Notes: generated by a model from the letters alone, not told the origin. A stretch of DNA of 64,000 nucleotides from Heterocephalus glaber (GCF_000247695.1 NW_004624742.1:3009648-3073647), one strand, 5' to 3'. Shown: positions 22,880-33,499, counted from the stretch's first letter. Numbers and translations are program-made.

Positions 22880-23085
22880 TGTGCACCGTAGTTAGGTGTA
22901 TGGGACACAGAGTCGGATAGCCTGTTTACTGCCAGCTCTACTCTTTGCCAAAGGTACAAAACCTCCCCAAGTCCCTGTTTTCAGCCACTAGTACTTCCTC
23001 TCTCAACATGTTAGAAGGAGTAGATGAGACTGCCTTGTAAGGTGCTGGGCACAGTGCCTGAAGCTTTCAATAGCTGCCAGCTATC
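22880..23085 (+). repeat. MIR SINE
   Basis: Sense MIR: AGAGTCGGATAGCCTG, CCAGCTCTACTCTTTGCC, ACCTCCCCAAGTCCCTGTTTTC and a GGTGCTGGGCACAGTGCCTG 3' segment in the right order. Confidence 0.75.
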
Positions 23086-23821
23086 AATACTTTCTGCAAC
23101 TACACTATAAGTCCTTTGAAGATAAACTGATCTAGTTTTATAGTTCTTTGTTATCTCCTATACGGTCTTTCATATAATATCTTCTTAAGAGTTTGTTGAT
23201 GTACTTTGAAGGAAGTAATCACATAAGAGGAAAATAGTTTTATTGTGTAGGATGATTTCCTTCAGGAAAGAAAAAGCAAGGAGTTTGTGAAACTTAGCTC
23301 AGATTTTAAAGAATTTACTTTATAAAAGTATGTTCAACTGCATATATTCATATGTTTAAATAATTAACCAAGGTTTATACACCTGTAGTTCATTCTGGAA
23401 ATGTTTAGATAAGGATAACATGAACCCTGAGACGAAACAAAACAAAAACGATCTAGAGAAATCTGCCCTTTGGATGAGCATAACAATGGATCTTTAAGGG
23501 AGCAGGCAGAAAGAAACTTTCAGGAAATCAACTTTCTCCCTTGGTCCATATTATCAATTGCTGAGCAGGCTGGATGCCTGGCAGACCAAGTGCTCCTCAC
23601 CTAGTCTGCATGTGCATGTGGTGCTGCTGCTAGGTGATGCCTGGGCAGGCCATGTGAGCCAAGCATGTGATCTCTGACACTCCACCTCAGCACAGTTAAG
23701 CCAAAGGAAGCCCCTTCTGAGCCAACTTTCCCTCATGGCCTGACCTGTTGTTGTATGATGGAAAAGAGTTGGATAGGGTTTGGGGAAAATGAATTCATTC
23801 ATGTCTTAGTTCTATCATTAG
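23086..23821. other. Repeat-poor, AT-rich sequence
   Basis: No recognised element. The 82-codon minus frame (23554-23802) is not supported by any motif. Confidence 0.4.
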
Positions 23822-24289
23822 TGTTAGTCAGCTTTCCATTGCTGTGACAAAATACCTGACATAAATCAACTTTCAGGAGGAAGGGTTTACTTTGGCTCAC
23901 AGTTTCAGAGGTTTCAGTGTATGGTTGGCTGGATCCATTGCTTTGAGCTTAAGGTGAGGCAGAATGACATGGTGACAGAAGCATTTAGTGAAGGAGGCTT
24001 CTAACTTCATGGTGGCCAGCAAGGAGAATGAGGAGAGCCAGAGGGGCTGAGGATAAGATACACCCTTCTAGGGCATGCCTCTATTGGCTTTCTTACAATT
24101 AGGCCCCATTTCTTAAAGTTTCCATCACCTCTCAAGAATGCCATCAAATCATGAATCTATGAATGGATTAGTCCATTGATGAGATCAGAGCTCTCATGAT
24201 CCAATCACTTCCCAAAAGCCTTACCTTTGAACATTGCTACACTGGGGACTAAGACTTTTGGAGAAACATTTTAGAATCAAACCATAATT
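23822..24289 (-). mobile_element. ERVL-MaLR LTR (MTE-like), antisense
   Basis: TGTTAGTCAGCTTTCCATTGCTGTGACAAAATACC is the reverse of a rodent MaLR 3' end. It is followed by GGCTCACAGTTTCAGAGG, CTTCATGGTGGCCAGCAAGG, TAGTCCATTGATGAGATCAGAGC, GATCCAATCACTTCCC and a closing AATCAAACCATAA, the reverse of a typical LTR start. Length is about 468 bases. It appears to be solo. Confidence 0.88.
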
Positions 24290-24639
24290 GGGAGTATCTT
24301 TTAAATGCAGGGGCTCGGTGCAGTGCATAAGTTTCAGCTCTAAATCCTGGCATCCTCTGCAGTGTGGGAGAGTGAGCTTAGAGGCAGGCTGCATGGCTGC
24401 TGGCAGCACATGGCAGGTGGGTACTGGTACCCAGAGCTCTGTCACAGACCATGTCCAGATTCCTTCTATGCTACCTCCCCAATGTATACACACAGGCACT
24501 TATCATCATACCACCCAAAGATGGCAAGTATTCATTAGGGTTTGCCAAGAACCTTCTACAGAACAATGGGGTGAGGGGCTATGTTTCAAAGGGTACAAAA
24601 TATATGTGCATCAAGACCCTTGTCCTCAAGGTCAGGGTC
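24290..24639. other. Repeat-poor sequence
   Basis: Several overlapping frames (24221-24499 minus, 24288-24698 plus) arise here; none resembles a known protein. Confidence 0.4.
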
Positions 24640-24884
24640 CAAATGCCATCTGTCTCTGCATAGGTTGTGTAGTCATGGATACACTTCAACCTCTCTAATC
24701 CTATCCCTTCACCTGGAAAGCAAGGATAATAAAACCTGTCTTGCTTGTTTTAAGAATCAAAGGTAAATATATACTAAGCTTGTTAGACTTTTTCCCTGAG
24801 ATTGGATTGTTGTGAAGAAATAGGTATTTTATTTGAAGTTCCCAGCATAGTGCCTAGCACCTGACAGGTATTAAATGAATGGTA
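24640..24884 (+). repeat. MIR SINE
   Basis: Sense MIR from GTTGTGTAGTCATGG through CCTGGAAAGCAAGGATAATAAAACC to the clear 3' end CATAGTGCCTAGCACCTGACAGG with ATTAAATGAATGG. Confidence 0.75.
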
Positions 24885-24885
24885 A

Positions 24886-25595
24886 TTACAGACATTCCTT
24901 GTTTAATGATCAATTAATTTCCTGCAAGTAGGTCATTAAATGAATTGGTTGCTAAAAGAGGAATATAGTATGAAGATTACAATATCAGAACAGAGAAATG
25001 ATCAAAGAAAACTCCAAATGACGACTTTGTTTTTATTTGCATAACTTTTACATGCAGTACTCTAACCTATAACAGAACATAAAACTACATAAGTCCCCTA
25101 CCTTTGAACATTTGAGTTACAACGAATGTACCTTGCATTACAAACATTGGTAAATGTGAACAAATTGTGGAAGTACCTCACCCTAACCCTAAGCCTGTAC
25201 CATCATTTTTAGGTAACTGTAAAAGTAAAAATGGTTTATTTACAGTATTTTTGCATGTGTGTTTGGTTTTTTATGCTTTACATTGTATATTTGTGCCAAA
25301 GGTATACAAGACTCACTTTTTTTGATTTACAAATGAATCCAACTTACAAACATTCTCCCTGAATGAAACTCGTTTGTAAGTCAGGTACGTACTGTACAGT
25401 ACTGTACTATATAGTACGATCAGCAAAATTACAGTGCAGTACTGATGAAACAAGGTGTACTTATCAAAAAAGACAGTGAGGCTGTCTAAACAAGATGTAT
25501 AGAACTGTACAAAAAAAAGACAGATAGTAAGTCCAAGTGGAGGGTCCTAAGTCTGAACAGTCGTTAAACAGGTAGGTAGTTAAAAAGGCATATTT
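24886..25595. mobile_element. Possible non-autonomous DNA transposon relic
   Basis: The segment starts CAGACATTCCTTGTTTAATG and closes near AACAGTCGTTAAACAGG, a loosely inverted pair of ends. Its middle has the 'ACTTACAAACATTC' and 'TTTGTAAGTCAGGTACG' style sequence I associate with pogo/Tigger-like or related cut-and-paste MITEs. No transposase frame is present. Two perfect palindromes lie at 25389-25417. The family and ends are uncertain. Confidence 0.35.
25389..25417. repeat. Two adjacent 14-base perfect palindromes
   Basis: GTACTGTACAGTAC (25389-25402) and GTACTATATAGTAC (25404-25417) are each identical to their own reverse complement and are separated by one base. They are related to one another, each opening GTACT and closing AGTAC. 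Confidence 0.9.
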
Positions 25596-26464
25596 GTACT
25601 GCTATTACTAATTAATTGCTAACATTAGTAATATTACTGCTAATTGTTAGTATGCTGTTATCATTATTCTCAGATTTGGCCGGTGTGTAAAGGCTTCATG
25701 GAAAAGAGACCTGAAAGGGACCCTGAAGGAGGAATAGGGCTTAGAACCCACCACTTCCCTAACATGTGTGTCCCACATCCTCCTGTGTCCCTCAGAAGCT
25801 ACTTATACGTCCATCACTAATTCTCCAGAGTTCTATGTTCATTTTTCCCAGATGAAAATACAAGTCTTGGGGAGTGTTTCCATTTTTTTTTTCAAGTTAA
25901 AATTAATTGCAGCATCCACACATATTTCTTTAGTAACTAACTGCAAACCACACAGCCTCGGGAGCTGCTTCTTGCCTGCTCTTTGAAGAGGCAAATCCTG
26001 ATTTCTTTGTGCTGATCTAGTAGGCAGCAGGTAGAATGACAGATTCTTGGTTTTCCTCAACTGAATCTGGGGTCTCTGGAGGCCACTTCCTTAAAGGGAG
26101 CTGGGGCAGGTTTGGATCACTTTATTGCTCCCAGAGGAATTTAAGAAATCTCTTTGATCTCTAAAGAATCCAGATTAACATACCTTCCTGGTGGGCAAGA
26201 AGACCTGCTATGAATTCTAGTGTCTCAACTCAAATGCTTTCAAATCCCTACTTCTAAAACACATCTATTTCTTAATTCCATAGATGTCACCATATATGAC
26301 ATGCTCTTTTATTCCTATGCTCATATTTTTCTCTGAAACCATAATATTATGTGGGGGGTAATAAATTTGTAATTGTAGAAAATTTTTTATTTCTTTGTAC
26401 TCAGCTTTTCTTTCCCCCACAAAAACTTTATTTTCTCAAGTGTTTCTTCTGCTTTCTGTAGGAA
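25596..26464. other. Repeat-poor sequence
   Basis: No exon or repeat recognised; AT-rich toward 26340-26480. Confidence 0.4.
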
Positions 26465-26690
26465 AATAATAATTACATCATAATAAGGCAATGAGTACTT
26501 ACAACATGCCAGGAACTGGTGACATTCTTCACTTACTTTATTTCATATAATCCTCACGCCAAGTCCCCCACAAACAGTGTTATTATTCCCATTTTATACC
26601 TGAGAATCACAAGGATAAGAGAGATTAATTTTCCCAAGGTCACACAGCCAGGAGGCTAGAGCTAGAATTAGAACCCAAAATGTGAATGAC
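26465..26690 (-). repeat. MIR SINE, antisense
   Basis: AATGAGTACTTACAACATGCCAGGAACTGG, ATATAATCCTCACGCC, TTATTATTCCCATTTTATACC, TTTTCCCAAGGTCACACAGCC and AGAATTAGAACCC in order give one of the better preserved MIRs here. Confidence 0.88.
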
Positions 26691-26984
26691 TGTTGTCTTC
26701 TCCACCATTATGCTATTTTCTACAAATTTCTAGAGACCTTCGTGAATCTTCCATATTTCTTTTTGTTGTCCAAATATCTATATTGCTGAGGACTGAGCAG
26801 CAGTTGCATTCTAGATAAACTGTTTTCACAGAAGCAGTTACACACCACCAGGAAGTAACTCCAAGTTGGTAACTGTCCATGTTGGCTTCCTGATCCACGT
26901 ATACTTGGATATGTGGCCCTGAAGGGCCTGTCCTCCACTGACTTCTAGGAACTGTACCTCAGTGTCCCTCAGTTTTGTCCTTTT

Positions 26985-26997
26985 AAGAAACAAGAGA
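26985..26997. repeat. Target-site duplication of the B1
   Basis: AAGAAACAAGAGA is repeated exactly at 27173-27185. Confidence 0.9.
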
Positions 26998-27172
26998 TGC
27001 ATTGGGTATGGTGGCACAAGCCTGTAATCCCAGCACTCAGGACAAGGCAGAGGCAGGAGGATCGCTGGGAGTTCCAGGCCAGCCTGGGCTACATAGTGAG
27101 TTCAGGGCCAGCCTGGATTACAAAGCAAGATGATGTCTCAAAAAAATTAATAAAAATACTAAATTAAAACAA
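26998..27172 (+). mobile_element. B1 SINE, sense, with perfect TSD
   Basis: GGGTATGGTGGCACAAGCCTGTAATCCCAGCAC, AGGCAGGAGGATCGCTGGG, two copies of the AGGCCAGCCTGG segment (the rodent B1 internal duplication), GATGTCTCAAAAAA, and an A-rich tail. The flanking 13-base duplication is perfect, suggesting a fairly recent insertion. Confidence 0.95.
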
Positions 27173-27185
27173 AAGAAACAAGAGA

Positions 27186-28780
27186 GGGGACAACGTTGCC
27201 TAGGAAATAATCTAGGGATTATAGCTGCTTAATGCTGTTCTGGGGGCAGAAATGTACATGTACATATTTCCCAACTGAACGAAGTTCTGTAAATGCTCTA
27301 AAAATCTCTAAAATGGTTTCCCTCAAAAATGCTAACATTCACAGTTTTGAAAGTATGCATATGTTAGGGTCCCAGACAACAGGAAATAGAAAAACACAGG
27401 GTAGCAGGGTTAGGGTGGAGGACTGGGGGAAGCCTGGGGGAAGTGACCCAGAGAGATGGCTTTGTGAGCTCCTCAAAGGCAGAAGAAAGTCCAAAGGTGG
27501 ATGCATGAGCAGAAGGATCACCTTTGCACCCATACCTTCACCAGAGGAAAGGTTTCAGAAGCTTCCTCTTGCCTTAAGGAAGAGCTTCTGCTCTCTATGT
27601 CTTTGGTTACACACCACTTTCTGTTTCTGAATTTCTGAATCTTTTCCTTTCTAATGAATAACTCCAAAGCCTTAATTCTAACACATTAAGCCAATAGCAC
27701 TTCCAAGTAATTTGCTAGGTAAGTCTGAGGTGGACGGTGGTCATAAACAACAATACTCTAAAGTATGTTATTTCTTCCTAACCACCAAAGAGAACGAAAG
27801 TAGAATACCCAACAGAAATAGAGGGTGGATTAAGGCTAAATTAGGCAATCTCCTCAGGTGTAGAATGTTTCTATCTTTAGACCCAAAAGGACAAATCCTC
27901 TGGTGAGTATCAGCTGTGAGGAGGGGGCTGTGCCTCTCAGAGAGTGGCCAAGTTGGGGGCCAAGTGGCTAAGTCATGGTTATTACAACGGTCCGAGGAGT
28001 GTTGCAAACCTTTAGTAGCAGGAGCAGGGGCATTAAACATCCTGCAGTGATGGGACACTTCTACGCCGTGAAGAACATTCCATCTCAAATTTCAACAGCA
28101 CCCCTGGTGGGTCCCTGCCTGTGTCTGATGATGGGCCAGGTCCAGAGCTTTATCTTGGGTGGCTTTTTTGAAAAGGTCTGATAACATCAGCAGCAGTTTC
28201 CTCAATGAACACGTGCTAAGAGCCTGTGGCATGGAAAGAAGGTGCTGCCCAGTAAAAGTATTGAAATGTTTTGAGAATCAAATGAACTCCATAACGCAAC
28301 TCAGCTTGCTACAATGATCCAGGATGTTGGTATTGAACTTAGAAATGTAGTATCTCTCACTCTAGGCAAAAAGGGCTTACACCACAAGATGTCAGAAAAA
28401 ACAATCCTTATACGCAAGTTTCCATCAGTAGTTCCATAGCAGTGTAGTCTTTTCATGTACTATACTTTCAAGTCTCCAGACTTCTCAAAATAGTCAAAAG
28501 ACCCTGGATATACAAAACTGGTAAGCAAGGCCCTGCCCTAAAACAGTATTTCAGTCTTATCATTTGTGTGGACATTTTGTATTTATTCCAATTTATTCTA
28601 TATAAATTACACATGAAAATATTTCATTCTTGGATATTCTAAAATTGTTATTAAAATAAAAATTCTCTACCATGGTCAAACTTGGTGAAGGCAATTTGCT
28701 CTAAATGTTCACTTTCTTAACTGCAAAAGAAATGATGAATATTGGATTTTACGAGTTTAATAGGAATCTGCATTTTCCCA
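27186..28780. other. Repeat-poor sequence
   Basis: 1.6 kb with no recognised repeat. The 132-codon frame (27232-27630) and the opposed frames at 27768-28181 show no domain. Confidence 0.4.
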
Positions 28781-28822
28781 ATGCACGCATGTGTGCGTGT
28801 GCGCGCGCGCGTGCGTGCGTGC
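28781..28822. repeat. 42-base alternating purine-pyrimidine tract
   Basis: Every base alternates purine and pyrimidine from 28781 to 28822, with GTGC/GCGC units and a (GC)5-plus core at 28800-28810. Such a tract is a textbook candidate for left-handed Z-DNA. Confidence 0.95.
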
Positions 28823-29260
28823 CTGCGCCTGAAGACACTTTACTCTGTTCTAGAGTAAATTATTATGCTATGCATTTTCCGTGGAACAACACTGGGCTAA
28901 GTAGGTTAAAGACTGAAAATTTCCTTGCTAACTCCTCTGCCTCCCAAATGTCTGTTACAAGACTCTCAGTTCCAGCCCTCTGCATTCCTTTCCTCCAAAA
29001 TCTTTACCTTTTCCTTCTGTGTCATCTAAAACTGCAATTTCATTTCTGACCTCTCACCATATGCCTAGTGTCACATTGAACATTCCCTAACATGCATTTC
29101 ACATGGAGGCCCTGTCTCCCTTCCAATAGACCCTGCCATCAAACACTACCCCTTCCTTTCCCCCTGTCTGTCAATTCCTCTGGCTCCCTCATTCTACTTT
29201 GGGAAACTGGGGAGAAGAAAGGGAAAACAAGAGAGCAGATTTTAGATGACGTCAGTCCAG
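28823..29260. other. Repeat-poor sequence
   Basis: Pyrimidine-leaning sequence. The frames at 28705-29049 and 29092-29358 show no domain. Confidence 0.4.
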
Positions 29261-29305
29261 TTATTATTAGCATCCCTCTCCACCACCCCATAACAAAACA
29301 GGAAA
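29261..29305 (+). repeat. Local direct repeat A, copy 1
   Basis: A 45-base segment starting TTATTATTAGCATCCCTCTC and ending near AACAGGAAA. It recurs at 29594-29638 with four or so substitutions. Confidence 0.9.
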
Positions 29306-29492
29306 CATCTCTAGGTCTGATGCTTCTTATGTCTCCAGAATCCACAATTAATAAATAAATGGTCAGTAAAGTTGACAATGGTGAAACAGTGATTGTGACC
29401 AAATTCTCTTTGATGTTGAGGGGCAATGAATATATGTGTGTGCATATATATAATGAAGTGACAGAAATTCATTCAAACTAGCTGAGGCAAAA

Positions 29493-29529
29493 GCAAATTT
29501 ATTAGCTGAATGAACCGAAAAGTTCAGGT
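29493..29529 (+). repeat. Local direct repeat B, copy 1
   Basis: A 37-base segment beginning GCAAATTTATTAGCTGAATG and ending AAAAGTTCAGGT. It recurs at 29639-29675 with two substitutions. Confidence 0.92.
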
Positions 29530-29581
29530 CCCTGATGACATTGTTTGGGCATCCAAGTCCAGCCATGTCAAAGTCCAGCCT
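29525..29581 (+). repeat. Inverted repeat, left arm
   Basis: A 57-base arm containing GACATTGTTTGGGCATCC and a CATGTCAAAGTCCAGCC end. Its reverse complement is at 29677-29733 with about five differences; the spacer is 95 bases. Confidence 0.9.
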
Positions 29582-29593
29582 CCCCTGTATTTG

Positions 29594-29638
29594 TTATTAT
29601 TAGCATCCCTCTCTGCCACCCTATAACAAAACGGGAAA
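29594..29638 (+). repeat. Local direct repeat A, copy 2
   Basis: Second copy of the 29261-29305 segment, here placed directly next to repeat B copy 2 although the originals are 187 bases apart. Confidence 0.9.
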
Positions 29639-29675
29639 GCAAATTTATGAGCTGAATGAACTGAAAAGTTCAGGT
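29639..29675 (+). repeat. Local direct repeat B, copy 2
   Basis: Second copy of 29493-29529. It immediately follows A copy 2 and immediately precedes the right inverted arm. Confidence 0.92.
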
Positions 29676-29676
29676 G

Positions 29677-29733
29677 AGCCTGGACTTTGACACGGCTGGA
29701 CGTGGATGCCCAAACAATGTCAATAGGGACCTG
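29677..29733 (-). repeat. Inverted repeat, right arm
   Basis: Contains TGGACTTTGACACGGCTGGA and GGATGCCCAAACAATGTC, the reverse complement of the left arm at 29525-29581. Confidence 0.9.
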
Positions 29734-30231
29734 TCTCCTCCCTCTTCTTCAGCTCTACTTTCCTCTGGATTAGCTCCATTCTCAGACCATCTCTCTCCCT
29801 AAGTTGAGCAAAGACAGCCACAAGCACTTCCTACCAGTGGTGCAACACCAACAGAAAGCAAGGTCCAGTTTCCTGTTGCTGCTGCAAAAATTCAGGAGCT
29901 AATGCTCCTTTGCCCAAATTGGCCAGTTTAGCCATGTGCTCACTCCAAACTGGTCGGGTGGTTTTACTGGCTAGATTTGGGTCTTGACCCCTCCAGCCAG
30001 TCAACAGGGTCAGCCCCAGGCAAACCACATGGACTAAGGATAGGGAAGACAGCTCCCTAAGGACAACCCAGCTGCTGGAGCCAGAAGAAAAAGTGGGTGT
30101 TGGGTTGGCATAACGACAAGTATTCCCCATAATCCCTAATTATGATATCTATCCTATAAGATTGTGGTAATGGTATAGATTCAAGGAATTATATCTAAAT
30201 AGTGTTTTATCATTAAGCACACAATTCTACA
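29734..30231. other. Repeat-poor sequence
   Basis: No recognised element; the 99-codon minus frame at 29831-30130 has no motif. Confidence 0.4.
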
Positions 30232-30242
30232 TTTCCACTTTA

Positions 30243-30395
30243 TTTTTATTTATTTATTTATTTGGGGGGGCGGTGATTTTTGATTTTTCTTTCTTTTTTT
30301 TTTTTTTTTTCAGTACCGGGGATTGAACTCCGTACCTTGCACTTTCAAGGCAGGCGGTGGCACCACTGAGCTAAATCCCCGGCCCAAAGGGTTTT
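30243..30395 (-). mobile_element. ID-like SINE, antisense, with long T-rich tail
   Basis: GTACCGGGGATTGAACTCCG and CACTGAGCTAAATCCCCGGCCC are the reversed B and A boxes. The tail on the plus strand is unusually long and complex: TTTATT units, a G-run (30265-30271), then a run of T. TTTCCACTTTA at 30232-30242 and 30396-30406 is the likely target-site duplication. Confidence 0.88.
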
Positions 30396-30519
30396 TTTCC
30401 ACTTTAAAAACTTAGACTGCACCAACCCTACAACCAAAAGCAACAGCCTCTGCCATGCAGCTACTGGTCAAGCAGACTCCAGTGGCACAGGAAAGCCTCT
30501 TGGGTTTGGGGAGAGTCTA

Positions 30520-30755
30520 GCGTACCAGGCAGGACCTCGGCTTTAAAACCATGGGAATCAGATTCTGGTGTTGGGCACAACTTTTATTGGCCATGGGAAT
30601 AGGCTCACGGTGCTTAGTCTTTCTGAGGCCCACTTCCTTCAGCTGGGAAAAGAGGCTAAGCCAGTTCATCGACACCCCATTCCCTCAGGGTTAAGATGTC
30701 GTGTGCAAAGCATGCCTGCTGCCTGGCACAATGCAGGCAGATGGTTAATAAATGT
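30520..30755 (+). repeat. MIR SINE
   Basis: Sense MIR: GGAATCAGATTCTGGTG, GGCTCACGGTGCTTAGTC, CCTTCAGCTGGGAAAAGAGG and GCCTGGCACAATGCAGGCAG with ATTAATAAATG. Confidence 0.65.
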
Positions 30756-32205
30756 AAAATAGGCTCTTCTCATTCTCATTCCTCTGGGTCTCATTGTTCT
30801 TCTTTATTACTATAAGAATGCAATGACTTAAAACATCTTACTAATAAAATGTGGAACCTGGAAGATACTCTTTTTTAATAAAGAGAAGTCAATCAAGTTA
30901 TTGTTTTCTGTGTTGCCTTTTAGATATTTTCTAAATATCCTAACTGGTGGGGGAGAGAGATCAGGGAATGAAACTAGGGCCTTTGCCCTAAAATATTCAT
31001 TAACCTGGGCTGTGAACTTTGGCTTCAAGTGTCATCATTATCGCTCTCCCAGATACACCAACTCAAATCGTGCACAGACAGACCGAGGCAACAGTCATGG
31101 TGCTATAAACTGTCTTCTCAAGGTGCAAAAAATGCAGCTTTTCAAGCAATCTGTGAGTCAGCTGCAGGAGTGAAATGTGAGCAGGGAGACTCATCGATAA
31201 GGCGGGAGTGACTAAGCAAACAAGCCTTCCCGGGAATGAGTTCCATGGGTCTCTTCAGGGGGGAGAGGGCTGGAGGTGTTAAGGCTGCTTACAGTTACAG
31301 CTTTCTTCCTGAAGGAACCAGAGGTACCTGGTAAACACCCACACAACCCTTTCGGTCAATGGCTTGTCATCCTCTGGGTGAAACATTTACTCACTCTTCA
31401 AACTGCTGCCACTTTTCTTCCCAAACCACATTATAAATGCTAGGCCTCAAGAACATATTCTTTCCCTCTTCCACACCCTCCACCCCATGTTCCAGAACTG
31501 TGAGGACATACCATGCATAGCAAGCCACATGATTCTCCCAACATTCCTCAGAAAGATTCAGACCCAACTGTTTATGAAAGCAATCACAGAAGGAATTCCC
31601 TTTAGCTTTGTATCACAGTACAGAGGCTTCACACTGGATGGAGCACTCTCTGCTGCAGTTTCCACAACCAGCACAAAGCAACCACCTTATTTTCTCTGCT
31701 TCAGCAAGCTCTGTGTCACACTGCACCCCTAGACCTGACAGCTGATATGCAACTTTCTGAACCTGCAGAGGACAGGGCAGTAGTCACACTGCAGGTTTTA
31801 TTAACTGAGATTTGCAGACCTGTGGAGATGTCTAGGCTGACTAGCCTGAACACTCTTGGCAGCCAGGGGCCTCTCCTGGATTCTTTGTTCCTCCCCAAAA
31901 CTGAACAATCAGCTTGGAACAAGACCACTTGTTAATCATTGCTGAACCACTGACTTGGCCAATTCAGGGTGAATCTTTAATTTTCAAGAACCCTATGGCC
32001 AACACATGTACAAGTTCCTAAAGCTGTCCTGACTCAGCAGATTTACATACTGACCTGGTTGGGTCACTCCTTGTTCCAAGGCTGGAGCCCTCCTAGCTGA
32101 GTCTACATCTTTCCAAATAAACAACTTGGCTGAAGGGATAAGAGGGAACTGCCAGGCCCAAGGAACAGAGAAAGGAAAATAAGAAGGGAGGGATTAAAAA
32201 AGAGA
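30756..32205. other. Repeat-poor sequence
   Basis: 1.4 kb without a recognised repeat or exon. The frames at 30901-31173, 31487-31732 and 31716-31935 lack domains. A weak similarity to a reversed ID near 30950-30985 is not called. Confidence 0.4.
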
Positions 32206-32397
32206 TCCAGAATCTGGTACAGTGACACAAGCCTGTAATCCAAGGATTCTGAGAGGCAGAAGCCGGAAGATTATGAGTTCAAGATCAGCCTGGGCAACGT
32301 TATAATTTAATGAGACCCCATCTCAAAATATAAGAAACAAAAAGGAGCTGGTGATACAGCTTAGTGTGAAGGCCCTGGGTTCAATCCCCAATACTGG
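32206..32397 (+). mobile_element. B1-ID dimeric SINE, sense, ID half shortened
   Basis: B1 half: CTGGTACAGTGACACAAGCC, TAATCCAAGGATTCTGAG, AAGATCAGCCTGGGC, GAGACCCCATCTC. An A-rich linker leads to the ID half, GGAGCTGGTGATACAGCTTAG, which jumps to GGCCCTGGGTTCAATCCCC. The middle of the ID is missing, the hallmark of the B1-dID class reported in some rodents. Polypurine repeat follows directly. Confidence 0.8.
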
Positions 32398-32430
32398 GAA
32401 GAGGGAGAAGGAAGAAAGGAGGGAGGGAGG

Positions 32431-32462
<32 letters not shown>
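32398..32462 (+). repeat. Polypurine tract / (GA)n, (GGGA)n microsatellite
   Basis: About 64 bases of uninterrupted purine on the plus strand made of GAAG, GGGA and GA units. It grew directly from the SINE tail. The mirror-like GA section could form triplex (H-) DNA; the frames here (32323-32677) are low-complexity artefacts. Confidence 0.93.
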
Positions 32463-33499
32463 TCCAGAAAGGAGAAGGTGAGAGACAGGCAGAAAGAACT
32501 GGAGTAGAGAAGACAACAATACATAGAGCAAGAGGGAGAGAAATGAGGAGCACAGAGAAGGAAGGGAAGCTGCAGGAGAAGGGTAGGATGCTCCATTGAG
32601 TTGAGTGACTGCCATGCCATGATTTGTCCTATGCCAGGCTGGCAATGCCAGGTAAAGAAGACAAGATCTTTCTTCAAGAAGTTAATACTCTAATGAAAGA
32701 TTGTGATAAACAAAATAATATACAATGATAAAATGAAAGAAGAAAAATAAAGCAGGATGAAGGTTCACTCTCAAGTAGAAGCAGAGCTTTGCTTAGAAGA
32801 ATTCCTTTGCTTTGAAGATTCTGACTCCTAATTTTGTGTTAATGTGAAAGATAAAATGCACCAGAAATTAAAAAGATAGTTTTATGCGGGCTATTGCAGT
32901 AGGGAGAGCTTTCATTAAGGAGTAATGTCTCAAAGAAATGAAGGGACCCTGGTGTGTTACACAGGCAGGTAAATAAGGGAGCCATGCTTCAGTCTGGATC
33001 TCAGGAAGGGTGGAAGTGGGTCTTGCTCAAAGGTGATCCTTTGAGGTCTAGCCTTGGAACACAGAAGGATGGGGGAAGAACTTTAGAAAACAAAGAGGGA
33101 GATTTTTTAAGTTCAGATAAAGTTCTACTTTGTCCACAGTATTCTGCCACTTTCATTATTCCAAAAACTAAACATGGTCACTTTCCTTGTTCAGCTGCTT
33201 ATTACCTGCACCGTAATTCGGAGTTCCTTCAGGGGGCATATGGAGTCCTTCGTGATTGATTTCTACCTGCTCCCAATGAGCTGAAGTGGGTTTGCATGGA
33301 AGAGAACCCACAGGAGGTTCTTCTGGGCCAGGCCCACCCATCACTCTTCACACCATTGTCTGGCCAGAACTCAGTCTCCAAGTCACACTTAACTCCAAGG
33401 GAAGCCAAGATGTATAATCCAGCTGTGTGCCCTGGAAGGAGAAGATGGACGTTAGTAGTCACAGCTGGCCAGCTGTGCCACATATACTTCTCAGGGCCT
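32463..33499. other. Repeat-poor sequence
   Basis: No recognised element. The 101-codon frame at 32954-33259 is not supported. Confidence 0.4.

Noticed and set aside
25181..25192. Telomere-like CCCTAACCCTAA
   Set aside because: Only two units; expected by chance, no longer interstitial telomere array.
30950..30990. Remnant of an antisense ID SINE
   Set aside because: Similarity limited to a few short words; no tail or second box.
32323..32677. Ser/Leu- or Arg/Glu-rich frames
   Set aside because: Direct translation of a GA/TC purine tract, low complexity.
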